Below are positions 33,521 to 43,047 of a stretch of 64,000 bases of DNA, piece after piece; position 1 is the stretch's first letter; each line of letters starts with the position of its first letter. The stretch lies in NCBI GenBank assembly GCA_943371005.1, contig CALRTB020000012.1, forward strand, positions 29,226 through 93,225. The letters are read 5' to 3'. The notes below the pieces were generated by a model. That model was not told where the DNA came from and ran no database searches. It saw nothing but the letters and a program-made list of their open reading frames with translations. Source of the DNA: MRBY01 sp943371005. GTDB taxonomy: Bacteria; Cyanobacteriota; Cyanobacteriia; Cyanobacteriales; MRBY01. Position numbers and translations under genes: made by a program.

Positions 33521-34945
33521 CTAAGTTTGGGAAACAAAGTTTTCTTCTTCTCCCTGGTGAGTCGTTTTAACCCACTTGAGCCGTTTGGGGCGCACCGACA
33601 TCCGGGCCGTGGTTAGAGGCATCACCACCATCCAATGGAGCATATAAACCATGGTTAGGCCACAGGCCGTAAAAATTTTTGTGACCTTTGCCCAAGTCCA
33701 GGGCAGATCTCGATAGACCCGCAGATTTCCCTGCACCATTGCCCAGAGAGAAAGACCTAGGGCGAGGGTCGTCATCGGCATCAGGACGGGTAAATGGCCC
33801 TTAAGCACCGCAAAAATAAAGTCAGGGATAGCCGCAGTGGGCAGCAAATACTGCATCAAAATGAAGGAAAAAAGATCGACTTTTTTGCCAAAGCCGAGGC
33901 GCTTATTCGAGAAATACCGCCAATAGTCGAGGTAGCGCTGGTAACCCCCTTCGGCCCAACGGCTGCGCTGGTGCCAGAGGGCGATCGCCTTGGTGACCCC
34001 TTCTTCGTTGACGGCGGGATTGAGTAAGAAGCCAATTTTCCAGTTGTCCAAATGGAGGCGGATGGTGAGATCTAGATCATCGGTGATCGTTTCTTCGTTC
34101 CAACCACCACATTGATCTAAGGCGGAACGGCGCACAAACTGACCATTACCCCGCAGTTCACCGATCCCCCCTAGGGCAATCCGTTGTTGCTGGAAATAGC
34201 TATCGAGGATCATTTCTGTGGCTTGGCCCTTCGTCCAAAAATTCAGCGGTTCGTTGGCGATCGCCTTCCGGACTTGGATCGCCCCCACATTTTCATCGGC
34301 AAAGAGGGGCACCACATGACGCAAAAATTCCGGCGGCACCGTAGCATCAGCATCAAACACCGCAATGATTTCTCCTTGGGTTTGGGAGAGAACTTGATTT
34401 AAAGCTCCTGACTTTCCGCCACCCGCATTGGGGGGGCGATGCACTACCTGCAACTGGGGATATTCCAGGGCCAATTGATCAAGGATTTGAGGCGTTCTGT
34501 CGGTGCTGGCATCATCAATTAACCAGACCTCGCATTTATCTGTCGGATAATCCAGTTGGCAGAGATTTTTTACCAAACGCCCAATCACGGCTTCTTCATT
34601 CTTTGCCGAGACAATGAGGGAAACAATGGGAGCCGTGGCCAAATCTGTGTCGGTTAGGGGTTGAGGTTGTGGATCGGGCTGGGCGCTCACTAAACGGATG
34701 GCCTGAATCAGAAGCAGACCTGTGGCCCCCAAAACAGCCGTTGAACCCCAACTTATACTGTGGAGAACAAAGGCGATCGCCCAGATAAAACTGAGCATAA
34801 AGGCTGATTTTTTGCGACGTCCCCCTAATCCCTGGAAAAAATCACTGCGGAACTCCGCTTCGGCCACCTCTGGATCAGTCAGTTCATCTAAAAAAGCCCC
34901 AAGGGGATCGTGATTTTCATCGGTTTGCCAGGGTTGATTTGCCAT
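33521..34945 (-). CDS. mgdA: beta-monoglucosyldiacylglycerol synthase
   Basis: MgdA transfers glucose from UDP-glucose to diacylglycerol, the first step of galactolipid synthesis in cyanobacteria. The sequence is a membrane GT2 enzyme: two N-terminal spans (about 45-85), NEEAVIGRLVKNLCQLDYPT, DDAST, the metal-binding FDADATVPPE, TDDLDLTIRLHLD with the catalytic base, and the HQRSRW (QxxRW) motif, then three or four more spans. I recall Synechocystis Sll1377 as the characterised enzyme and this resembles it closely. The ATG at 34945 has a GAGGAG ribosome site and gives 474 residues; the reading from 35017 has none. Confidence 0.87.
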   Translation of the reverse strand: MANQPWQTDENHDPLGAFLDELTDPEVAEAEFRSDFFQGLGGRRKKSAFMLSFIWAIAFVLHSISWGSTAVLGATGLLLIQAIRLVSAQPDPQPQPLTDTDLATAPIVSLIVSAKNEEAVIGRLVKNLCQLDYPTDKCEVWLIDDASTDRTPQILDQLALEYPQLQVVHRPPNAGGGKSGALNQVLSQTQGEIIAVFDADATVPPEFLRHVVPLFADENVGAIQVRKAIANEPLNFWTKGQATEMILDSYFQQQRIALGGIGELRGNGQFVRRSALDQCGGWNEETITDDLDLTIRLHLDNWKIGFLLNPAVNEEGVTKAIALWHQRSRWAEGGYQRYLDYWRYFSNKRLGFGKKVDLFSFILMQYLLPTAAIPDFIFAVLKGHLPVLMPMTTLALGLSLWAMVQGNLRVYRDLPWTWAKVTKIFTACGLTMVYMLHWMVVMPLTTARMSVRPKRLKWVKTTHQGEEENFVSQT

Positions 34946-35075
34946 GCGGAGATTCTCCTCTTCCAAAAAGTGCTGTTCGGGGGCAGGGGATAATTGCGTT
35001 TGCCGCTCGACATTCATGATAATCGATAGGCTTGTCCCCTTGGGGAACGCTGCTCAAGGGACTGTACAACCATCG

Positions 35076-35657
35076 CTACGGAGTTGGCACGGTGAAGGTT
35101 ACCCCTTCGTAAACGTCCGTGAGGGGAGCATCGAGATCAAAGGAGTCTAAATGGGCGATCGCCTCAAGTCCTTCGTAGATTTGTAGCGTCCAAATATCCT
35201 GGGTCTGTCGCCGAAAACATTGAATAAATGGGCTTTCTGTGCCAACGAGTAAATATTCTTCTAGGCTCGGAATGGTGCGGTAATACAAAAATTTAGCAGT
35301 TTGATCAAAGTTTTTCGTCGAGGGAGAAAGCACTTCAATAATAAGCTTAGGCTTTTCCACAAATAGCTCACTCGTATTATCTTCTGGATCGCAAGTCACG
35401 ACGAGATCAGGATAGAAAAACCGCCGACCTGTCTGTAATTTGACTTTAATATCAGCCATGAAAGTCATACAGCCAGAGTTTTGCAGATAGCGACGTAAGA
35501 GCAGGTAAAGATTTCCGCTGACAAGGTTATGGTTTTTACTCGTACCAGCCATGGCATAAAGCTCACCATCGACATATTCATGGCGGATATCACTGGTCGC
35601 TTCAAAGGCGAGATATTCCTCTGGGGTTAGGTGTGTATGGTCACTGAGAGCAATCAT
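35076..35657 (-). CDS. Uma2 family (DUF820) putative restriction-like nuclease
   Basis: The 193-residue protein begins THLTPEEYLAFEATSDIRHEYVDGELY, the hallmark opening of the Uma2 family, with KLIIEVLSPSTKNFD and LEEYLLVGTESPFIQCF following. The fold is PD-(D/E)XK-like with the catalytic Asp/Glu-x-Lys region around PDLVVTC and LIIEVLSP. Cyanobacteria carry many copies; the true role is not known. It follows the uvrD-type gene by 23 bp. Confidence 0.88.
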   Translation of the reverse strand: MIALSDHTHLTPEEYLAFEATSDIRHEYVDGELYAMAGTSKNHNLVSGNLYLLLRRYLQNSGCMTFMADIKVKLQTGRRFFYPDLVVTCDPEDNTSELFVEKPKLIIEVLSPSTKNFDQTAKFLYYRTIPSLEEYLLVGTESPFIQCFRRQTQDIWTLQIYEGLEAIAHLDSFDLDAPLTDVYEGVTFTVPTP

Positions 35658-35680
35658 AATCTTCTGCGCTGAGGGTTTAC

Positions 35681-38047
35681 CTAGAGCTTTTTCATGGGAG
35701 CCATCCGGGGATCAATGATTTTTTTGCCGAGATTCGGAAACTGGATTGCTAGGTTGGTCTTTTTGTCATCCCCAAAGATTTTGATCACTTCCCCTTCCCC
35801 AAAAACGTTGTGGTGGACGCGATCGCCAATGTCCCATTTTTGTTGGGCCACTTCGGTGCGGGCCGCCTGCCGTTCCCGTCTTTTCTGGGAGCGTTGCTTC
35901 TGGCTAATGGACATCATTTTGGGTTCTTGTTTCGGGGGCATTGGCGCTGGCGATCGCCCATTGGAAGTCACGAGATCCTGGGGGAGTTCTGCGAGAAATT
36001 GTGAGGCGACAGCAGGCTCCCGATAACCCCACATGTATCGCTCCCGGGTATAGCTGAGGAATAGTTGCTCCTGGGCGCGGGTCAGGCCCACATAACATAA
36101 GCGTCGTTCTTCTTCTAAAGCAACGGGATCATTTAAGGAGCGGGTATGGGGAAATAGCCCTTGCTCTAGCCCCACCAAAAAGACCACCGGAAATTCCAAG
36201 CCCTTGGCCGAATGGAGCGTCATCAAAGAAACCTGCTGGGACTCATCATCAAGGTTATCGAGATCCGAAGCGAGGGACGCATTTTCCAAAAAGCCATTTA
36301 AGCTGCTGTCTTCGTTTTCATCTTGGAATTGCAGCATCGCATTGTACAGTTCAGAAATATTTTCGACGCGGCTGTCGGCTTCCTCGGTGCCCTGGCTTTT
36401 GAGGTCATCAATGTAGCCGGAATTTTCCATCACATAATCAAGAATATCGGCGCCGCGCATGGTCGCCATTTTGACCTGCATTTCCTGGATCAGCCCCGTA
36501 AACTCGTTAATTTTCCGGGCGGCCCGTCCGGCGATGGTGGCCACAGAGGTTTCATCGCTGAGGATTTCCCAGAGGGGACAGCCTAATTCCTGGGCGGCAT
36601 GGTTAAGTTTATCGACGGTGGTTTTGCCAATGCCCCGTTTGGGCGTATTGATCACCCGCATTAGGCTAATGGTATCTGCGGGGTTGGCGATCGCCTTGAG
36701 GTAAGCGAGGGCATCTTTAATCTCTTTGCGGTCGTAAAATTTAAAGCCGCCCACAACCTGATAGGGAATGTTGTTGCGAATCAGCAAATCCTCAAAGGGA
36801 CGGGATTGGGCATTGGTGCGGTAGAGAATCGCAAAGTCGCCCCAGTCGAGTTCCGGGTTTTTGCGCCGCAGACCGAGGATTTGATTTAAAACAAACCGCG
36901 CTTCCTCGTTTTCGTTGTCGGCTTTGTGGCAATAAATTTCTTCCCCGGCGCCCCGGGTCGCCTTGAGTACCTTATCGATGCGCTGGCTATTTTGCTCGAT
37001 CAAGGCGTTGGCGGCCTTGAGGATATTTTCCCGGGAACGGTAATTTTCCTCCAGTTTGACCATGGTTTGGGTCTCGTCATCGGGGAGGCGATCGCCAAAA
37101 TTTTCTTGGAATTCCAGCAGAATCGTAAAATCCGCCATCCGAAATGAATAGATAGACTGATCCGCATCGCCAACCACAAACAAAGAGCGATTATTCCAGC
37201 CCAAATCAGCCTGGTTTGTTTCACCGTTGGTACTGAGTAGCCGAATTAACTCATACTGAATGCGGTTTGTATCCTGATACTCATCCACGAGAATATGGTG
37301 AAATTGACTGTGCCAATAACCGAGGATCGATTCATTTTGCTGGAACAACCGCACCGGAATCAAGATTAAATCATCAAAGTCGAGGGAATTATTCGCCGCC
37401 AAGGCCGTCTGATAGGCTTCATAAACCTCTGCCACCACCTTGCCCTTATAACCCCCCTGCTGCCGGGCATAGTCATTGGGGGCAAGGCCGAGGTTTTTGG
37501 CATTGCTAATTTGATAGCGGATGGTGCGGGGATTGAATTTTTTGTCGTCGAGGTTCAACTGCTGGGTAACAATGCGTTTGATCAACGTCTGAACGTCGTT
37601 ATCGTCCATGATCGTGAAATTGCGCTGCCAGGTGCGGCCCCGTTCGTCTTGGTATTTGTTGATGTCGTACCGGAGAATCCGCGCACAAAGGCTATGGAAT
37701 GTGCCAATCCAGAGGGGCTTAGTAACTTGTTTGTAGACCTGCGATCGCAATTTTTTTTGCTCAAACTCTGGCAGCCCTCCCAAGGGTTTACCATGTTGCA
37801 GTTCCGCTAGCTGCTGAGCATAGAGTAGTTCCACCCGTTCTTTCATTTCGCGGGCGGCCTTGTTCGTGAAGGTGACAGCCAGGATATTTTCTGGATCAAC
37901 GCGGTGGTTGCGGATCAAATGGGCAATGCGAAACGTCAAAGCCCTGGTTTTGCCTGAGCCAGCCCCGGCCACCACCAGGAGAGGCCCACAAAAATGTTCA
38001 ACAGCGCGACGTTGGGAGGGGTTAAGTTGGGCTAACAAATCAGACAT
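35681..38047 (-). CDS. pcrA: UvrD/PcrA-type superfamily 1 DNA helicase
   Basis: The 788-residue protein is a 3'-5' DNA helicase for repair. Visible motifs are the Q-motif LNPSQRRAVEH, Walker A VVAGAGSGKTRAL (motif I), DEYQDTN (motif II), VGDADQSIYSF (motif III), EENYRS (motif IV), LMTLHSAKGLEFPVVFLVG (motif V) and CYVGLTRAQEQL (motif VI). The C-terminal end has a small Tudor-like DRVHHNVFGEGEV segment, typical of PcrA/UvrD. Length is normal. It is downstream of the TerB-like gene (68 bp) on minus. Confidence 0.94.
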   Translation of the reverse strand: MSDLLAQLNPSQRRAVEHFCGPLLVVAGAGSGKTRALTFRIAHLIRNHRVDPENILAVTFTNKAAREMKERVELLYAQQLAELQHGKPLGGLPEFEQKKLRSQVYKQVTKPLWIGTFHSLCARILRYDINKYQDERGRTWQRNFTIMDDNDVQTLIKRIVTQQLNLDDKKFNPRTIRYQISNAKNLGLAPNDYARQQGGYKGKVVAEVYEAYQTALAANNSLDFDDLILIPVRLFQQNESILGYWHSQFHHILVDEYQDTNRIQYELIRLLSTNGETNQADLGWNNRSLFVVGDADQSIYSFRMADFTILLEFQENFGDRLPDDETQTMVKLEENYRSRENILKAANALIEQNSQRIDKVLKATRGAGEEIYCHKADNENEEARFVLNQILGLRRKNPELDWGDFAILYRTNAQSRPFEDLLIRNNIPYQVVGGFKFYDRKEIKDALAYLKAIANPADTISLMRVINTPKRGIGKTTVDKLNHAAQELGCPLWEILSDETSVATIAGRAARKINEFTGLIQEMQVKMATMRGADILDYVMENSGYIDDLKSQGTEEADSRVENISELYNAMLQFQDENEDSSLNGFLENASLASDLDNLDDESQQVSLMTLHSAKGLEFPVVFLVGLEQGLFPHTRSLNDPVALEEERRLCYVGLTRAQEQLFLSYTRERYMWGYREPAVASQFLAELPQDLVTSNGRSPAPMPPKQEPKMMSISQKQRSQKRRERQAARTEVAQQKWDIGDRVHHNVFGEGEVIKIFGDDKKTNLAIQFPNLGKKIIDPRMAPMKKL

Positions 38048-38115
38048 GGACGATAAGGTTCACAGCACAGAGAGAGACCTTATTTTGACATACTCCCCGG
38101 CGTGGCAGGGTTCGG

Positions 38116-38538
38116 TTAGTTCATCTCGGCGATCGCCCCTTTGTAGAGTTTTTGGATGGATTTGATCACCCGCTGAAAAGGAGAATTTGCGTGCTGGGAC
38201 TCCGGCGCTAGAGATTGCAAGCGATTGAGCAATTTTGCCTCTTCCGTTTCAATTTGACTGTCGCTATAGACCATGTGGCTCACTGCATCTAGCAGTTCTT
38301 GGTATTCCGCCTCGTTGGTATGGTCATCAATATATTCTTCGACAAGACGGTAACAATCCTCTGGTTTAACAGGTACCGCTTCACACAGTAAAGCCCGAAT
38401 ATCCGGGTCTTGGGAGAGGTTTTTTTGGTCAGCAATTTGGTGGAGATATTGACGCTCTTCTACCTGGATTTCGCCGTCGATCCAAGCGGCACTAAAAAGA
38501 ATTTTAAAAAGTTGCTTGTTTTTATCTGCCGTCTGCAT
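38116..38538 (-). CDS. TerB-like domain protein
   Basis: The 140-residue, all-helical protein has the TerB-like pattern of acidic turns: LFSAAWIDGEIQVEERQYL and MVYSDSQIETEEAKLLNRL. TerB-like proteins bind divalent metals through such residues. No tellurite genes are nearby; the name is only a fold label. It precedes the helicase gene on the same strand, which may be chance. Confidence 0.8.
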   Translation of the reverse strand: MQTADKNKQLFKILFSAAWIDGEIQVEERQYLHQIADQKNLSQDPDIRALLCEAVPVKPEDCYRLVEEYIDDHTNEAEYQELLDAVSHMVYSDSQIETEEAKLLNRLQSLAPESQHANSPFQRVIKSIQKLYKGAIAEMN

Positions 38539-38780
38539 GGGGGTTCCTCCCGAATCAGTGGGGAAAGTAATGGGCCAAAACCTTCTTGATTGTCTCTACC
38601 CTAAACTCCCCGTCTTGTTACCCCGAATTTTCTGTTGAATATCTTAAACATTCTTGCTCAAATTTTCCCTGAATCAGCACCGCTTCAACCAGAAAGAAAG
38701 GCGATCGCCCCGAAGAGACCCCCACCAATCGTTTACAATAATTAATACTTTTTTGAGAATCAAACCGTAGGACAAAAGTA

Positions 38781-40244
38781 ATGCGTGTAGCAATCGTTGG
38801 AGCAGGCCTCGCCGGACTCAGCACCGCCATTGAACTGGTCGATGCAGGCCATGAAGTCGAAATCTTTGAAGCTCGCCCCTTTGTCGGTGGAAAAGTCGGC
38901 AGTTGGGTTGACAAAGATGGCAATCACATCGAAATGGGCCTCCATGTCTTCTTCGGTTGCTATTACAATTTGTTTGCCCTGATGGAAAAAGTCGGTGCCG
39001 GTGATAACCTCCGCCTCAAGGCACACACCCACCAATTCATCAACGAAGGGGGCAAAATTGGCGAACTCGACTTCCGTTTTCCCTTCGGTGCTCCTTTCCA
39101 TGGTCTTAAAGCTTTCTTCACCTCTTCTCAACTTTCGGCGATCGACAAAGCAGCCAATTCCCTGGCCCTAGGGACGAGTCCCATTGTGCGGGGCCTTGTC
39201 GATTTTGACGGGGCGATGAAAACGATTCGTGACCTCGATAAAATCAGCTTTGCCGATTGGTTCCGGAGCCATGGCGGTAATGACGGCAGTCTCAAGAAAA
39301 TGTGGAATCCGATCGCCTATGCCCTAGGGTTTATCGACACCGAAAATATTTCTGCTCGCTGCATGCTGACCATCTTCATGTTTTTCGCCGCGAAAACTGA
39401 AGCCTCAGTGCTGCGAATGCTCGAAGGCTCTCCCCACGAATATCTCCACAAACCGATCGTCAACTACCTCGAAGCCCGGGGCACCAAAATTCATACCCGC
39501 CACCGGCTCACTGATATTCACTACACCCTAGAAGGACAACCTAAAATTGATGGCATCGTCATCAACAACGGTGAAACTACCGAAACCATCACCGCCGATA
39601 CCTACGTTTTTGCCCTTGATATCCCTGGTATCCAGCGCATTATTCCTGAAGCGTGGCGTCAATGGTCGGAATTTGACAACATTTACAAGCTCGATGCCGT
39701 ACCCGTTGCCACCGTACAATTGCGCTTTGACGGTTGGGTGACAGAGCTCAACGACCCCGAAAAACGCAAGCAACTCCAAGAAGCGGTCGGCATTGATAAC
39801 CTGCTCTACACCCACCAAGCCGATTTCTCCTGTTTTGCCGATTTAGCCCTCGCCAGTCCCGCCGACTACTACAAAGAAGGCGAAGGTTCCCTAATGCAAC
39901 TGGTTTTAACGCCAGGTGATCCGTTCATCAAAAAGAGCAATGAAGAAATTGCCCAACATGTTTTGGCCCAGGTGCATCAACTATTCCCCTCTTCCCGAGA
40001 ACTAAATATGACTTGGTCGAATGTTGTCAAGCTCGCCCAATCTCTCTACCGGGAAGCCCCAGGTATGGATGTTTATCGACCAGCCCAGGCGACTCCCATT
40101 AATAACTTATTCTTAGCTGGAAGCTATACCCAGCAAGACTACATTGACAGCATGGAAGGTGCAACAATTTCCGGTCGCCAAGCGGCAGCAGCAATCCTCC
40201 GCACAGTCGAAGAACCCCGTGAAAAAACCCCTGCGGTTGTGTAG
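38781..40244 (+). CDS. crtQ: zeta-carotene desaturase (plant type)
   Basis: CrtQ (Zds) converts zeta-carotene to lycopene via neurosporene at the membrane. The 487 residues begin MRVAIVGAGLAGLSTAIEL, the FAD-binding GxGxxG Rossmann motif, and end with LFLAGSYTQQDYIDSMEGA, the conserved C-terminal FAD/substrate motif of plant-type desaturases. Segments MGLHVFFGCYYNLFALMEKV and GDNLRLKAHTHQF favour Zds over phytoene desaturase. A terminator follows at 40278-40312, facing the hlip gene. Confidence 0.92.
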   Translation: MRVAIVGAGLAGLSTAIELVDAGHEVEIFEARPFVGGKVGSWVDKDGNHIEMGLHVFFGCYYNLFALMEKVGAGDNLRLKAHTHQFINEGGKIGELDFRFPFGAPFHGLKAFFTSSQLSAIDKAANSLALGTSPIVRGLVDFDGAMKTIRDLDKISFADWFRSHGGNDGSLKKMWNPIAYALGFIDTENISARCMLTIFMFFAAKTEASVLRMLEGSPHEYLHKPIVNYLEARGTKIHTRHRLTDIHYTLEGQPKIDGIVINNGETTETITADTYVFALDIPGIQRIIPEAWRQWSEFDNIYKLDAVPVATVQLRFDGWVTELNDPEKRKQLQEAVGIDNLLYTHQADFSCFADLALASPADYYKEGEGSLMQLVLTPGDPFIKKSNEEIAQHVLAQVHQLFPSSRELNMTWSNVVKLAQSLYREAPGMDVYRPAQATPINNLFLAGSYTQQDYIDSMEGATISGRQAAAAILRTVEEPREKTPAVV

Positions 40245-40277
40245 CACGGAATTATTTAACTAAAAAATTGTTTATCA

Positions 40278-40312
40278 AGCCTCCTGATACCAATAGATGG
40301 GGGCTTTTTTTT
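40278..40312 (+). terminator. intrinsic terminator of crtQ
   Basis: AGCCTCC (40278-40284) faces GGGGGCT (40299-40305) with one G-U pair, then a T run to 40312. Confidence 0.7.
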
Positions 40313-40346
40313 ATTCGTTACGGACAACAACCACGACAGATAACCA

Positions 40347-40374
40347 TAAAAAAAGAGAGGAACCAAATCCTCTC
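40347..40374 (-). terminator. intrinsic terminator of the hlip gene
   Basis: The minus strand reads GAGAGGA, a short loop, TCCTCTC, then seven T. Together with the crtQ terminator this forms a back-to-back pair. Confidence 0.75.
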
Positions 40375-40445
40375 CCAGACTTTTAATTGCTTTTTTAACA
40401 ATCAATTGGCGATAACTGATCCTGAAATGTCGTCAGTTCTCAGAA

Positions 40446-40589
40446 TTACATTAGGCCGAGTTGTGCCAGAATACCTTTTCCGGTTAGGAGCTCAGTCAAA
40501 AGACCAATTACGAAACCGAGCATTGCTAGGCGGCCGTTCCAGTTTTCAGCGAAGGCGCTAAAACCAAATTTGCTTTCTTGATTTTCCAT
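40446..40589 (-). CDS. high-light-inducible protein (HLIP/SCP), 47 residues
   Basis: A single-helix LHC-like protein of 47 residues, shorter than common ORF cut-offs. The chlorophyll-binding signature ENWNGRLAMLGFVIGLLTE (about 15-33, ExxNxRxAMxGF) is complete, with a hydrophilic N terminus (MENQESKFGF) and a short tail ending GLM. HLIPs bind chlorophyll and carotenoid in thylakoids and protect photosystem II and ChlG. A GAGG precedes the ATG by seven bases. It has its own terminator and is convergent with crtQ. High-light induction is expected by family. Confidence 0.92.
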   Translation of the reverse strand: MENQESKFGFSAFAENWNGRLAMLGFVIGLLTELLTGKGILAQLGLM

Positions 40590-40752
40590 AATTTATTTCC
40601 TCAGAAGAATCTTGACGTATATAGTTGTTTTCTAGTCAACCAGTTGATACTTAATTTAACAAAAGTACAAACATCTTGCAACGTTTTGTTACCAGTCTGA
40701 AGGAAAATCTCTTAGAGAGTTGAAAGGGCAATAGGGCTGAAACCTTTGTTCT

Positions 40753-41382
40753 TTAAGAGTTTTCCCCTGTGTCCTGTCCGTAGGCTTTCCATGACAAACT
40801 AATCAAGCCATTGAGAATTGCCACGGCAACGGTGGCTCCACCCTTGCGGCTTTGTATACAAATGTGCGGAATTGTCGCTTCTTCTAAATATTTTTGGGGC
40901 GCTGTACCGGTCAGAAAGTTAGCGGGTGTAAAAATGACCAGTGCCGGGCGAATAATCCCTTTTTTGACTAAAGTGACTAAACTAGACAGGGCAGTTTGGG
41001 ATTGGCCAATGACAAAAATCGCTTCTGGATAACGGCGCGCCAGGGTTTCCGTACCCCAAGCTATTTTGGTCTTTTCTCGTTGGGGCCGGGTGAGGGTATC
41101 AGCGCTACAGTAAACGGGATTCGCAAAGGAATGTTGGAGATATTCCGTGATGCCGACGCGAACCATGGGATCATCGACGATGATTGTACCGCGAGCCGCT
41201 AGGGCAGCCGCACCAGCCTGGAGAGCATGTTCTGAAAAGTGAATCAGCTGGGCATATTCAAAGTCAGCGGTATGGTAGATGACTTGACGTACAATTTCAT
41301 ATTCGGCAGGGGAAAAAGTATGTTTGCCAATTTCGCGATCAATGAGGGCTAGGCTTTGGGCGTCGGTCAGATGCCATTCCAT
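40753..41382 (-). CDS. cobH: precorrin-8X methylmutase
   Basis: CobH (CbiC) moves a methyl group from C11 to C12 to form hydrogenobyrinate/cobyrinate in cobalamin synthesis. The 209-residue protein has YHTADFEYAQLIHFSEHA with the catalytic His near residue 31-33, IIVDDPMVRVGI in the middle, and a C-terminal ICIQSRKGGATVAVAILNGL. Length is normal. No other cobalamin gene is adjacent. Confidence 0.92.
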   Translation of the reverse strand: MEWHLTDAQSLALIDREIGKHTFSPAEYEIVRQVIYHTADFEYAQLIHFSEHALQAGAAALAARGTIIVDDPMVRVGITEYLQHSFANPVYCSADTLTRPQREKTKIAWGTETLARRYPEAIFVIGQSQTALSSLVTLVKKGIIRPALVIFTPANFLTGTAPQKYLEEATIPHICIQSRKGGATVAVAILNGLISLSWKAYGQDTGENS

Positions 41383-41605
41383 AATATTTTGTACTGCCTA
41401 TGCGTTGCTGGAATCTGTAGGTAGTCATCCACAATTTTTACATACCCGAAAAGCCACTAGGACCGTTCTGCGGGAAAAATTAACTTGACATTAGTCCCAC
41501 TGCAAAGCGCCCAAATACCTTGATCAGTCAATGTTTCGGCATTGCTTTGAAAGCGTTTCTACCGCAGTCTGGAATTGTGGATTGGAATAAGTGGGTTTTG
41601 GGGCT

Positions 41606-42916
41606 TTAATTGGCTTTGATACGTTCGGGATTGCCGAAATAGTCTGGGAGAGATTTTTGAGTTGAGTCCGTTGGGGGAATCACTGGCCATTGGTCACTCA
41701 GGGTTTGTAGGAGTTGATCCTGCTGTTGTCGGTAGCCACTAACGTCCCAGGTGCCATTATTGATAATGGCAAACCAAATGTCTCCTTGGGTTTGGGTGGG
41801 CATAACCCCAGCAAGGGCACTGACTTGATTGAGGGTGCCTGTTTTGAAGGCGACACCTGGGGGAATGGTGCGGTTATTCACGGTGCCGCCGCGATCTTGG
41901 CCTGCAATGGGTAAGAGATCGAACACGGTAAAGGGTTGTCCCTGGAGTTTGCTGTCGATGGCTTGGAGCATTGCTACGGTAGCCCGGGGGGAGATTTTGT
42001 TTTCGACGCCGAGGCCAGACCCGTTAATGAGCTGAATTTCTGAAGTTGGAATATTCAGGCTTTGGGCAATGCGCGTTCCCATGGCTGGGCCACCGTTTAG
42101 GTTTTGGGCGATCGCCTCGGCTACGGCATTGTTGCTGTAGAGATTCATTTGTTTGAGGATGTCGGCTAGGGTCAAGGATTGATGGCTGAGAACGAGGGTT
42201 GCGCCATCGGGTAGGGCTTGGCGGGTGGTAGTTTTTCCGGCGATCGCCACCTGGGGACGGGCAGGAAGCGGAGATATCTGTTGATATTGGGTTTCGATGG
42301 TGTCATTCCAGGCGCGCTGATCGAGGGCAAGGCGCAAACTATCCCCAGAAGCAGCAGGCTCGGCAACGTAATTCATCATAAAATCGCCAACAATAACTAA
42401 ATCCCCCTCAATTTGACGAATTCCAGCCTGATTCAGGGCATTTCCCAGGGCGATCGCCTCTTCCCAAACAAATAAAGGATCGCCACCCGCCTCAATAACC
42501 AAATCTCCTTGAACTAGACCATTGACTACCGTCCCTGTTGTATAAACACGGGTGGTAAACCGATGGGTCAACGGCCACTGCTCCAAGGCCGCTAGGGTCG
42601 TCGCAATTTTCGTTAGCGAGGCCGCCGACAACGGTTGATTCCCCTGATGACTCCCCAGGGTTGACCAGGCTGATTCTAACCAAATGCCCTGTAACGCCGG
42701 ATCTTTGCCTCCAGACTCTAATTGAGCTAAGTATCGATCCACGATGGTTTGGGTATTGGTATCCCGTTGGTAACGAATCTCAAAGAGACCCGCTTCTTGC
42801 CATTGCAAGCTTGCATAGGGGGCGATCGCCAAATCTGTTCCCTCCCCTTGCTGAAAAAAGCCGAAAAAACCTAAAACTCCCAAAGTTAACCCATTTAACA
42901 TACCGTCAACCCCCAT
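41606..42916 (-). CDS. dacB: D-alanyl-D-alanine carboxypeptidase/endopeptidase, PBP4 (S13) type
   Basis: This S13-family penicillin-binding protein trims peptidoglycan in the periplasm. The SxxK motif is ASLTKIATTL, the SxN motif is YSNNAVAEAI and the KTG motif is AFKTGTLNQVSAL. The N terminus has a hydrophobic stretch (about 6-22) that may be a signal anchor. The length of 436 is typical. It stands alone on minus, divergent from plsX. Confidence 0.9.
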   Translation of the reverse strand: MGVDGMLNGLTLGVLGFFGFFQQGEGTDLAIAPYASLQWQEAGLFEIRYQRDTNTQTIVDRYLAQLESGGKDPALQGIWLESAWSTLGSHQGNQPLSAASLTKIATTLAALEQWPLTHRFTTRVYTTGTVVNGLVQGDLVIEAGGDPLFVWEEAIALGNALNQAGIRQIEGDLVIVGDFMMNYVAEPAASGDSLRLALDQRAWNDTIETQYQQISPLPARPQVAIAGKTTTRQALPDGATLVLSHQSLTLADILKQMNLYSNNAVAEAIAQNLNGGPAMGTRIAQSLNIPTSEIQLINGSGLGVENKISPRATVAMLQAIDSKLQGQPFTVFDLLPIAGQDRGGTVNNRTIPPGVAFKTGTLNQVSALAGVMPTQTQGDIWFAIINNGTWDVSGYRQQQDQLLQTLSDQWPVIPPTDSTQKSLPDYFGNPERIKAN

Positions 42917-43047
42917 TGATCCCAGTCAATGCAAAATCACAATCAAAATTTGGGTCAATGATATCAACATCAAAATCTTCTTAGCCGTGACTTCAGTGAC
43001 CCAACAGGCTTCTGGTAATATGTTGAAGGCTTCTATTCCTGATAAAA

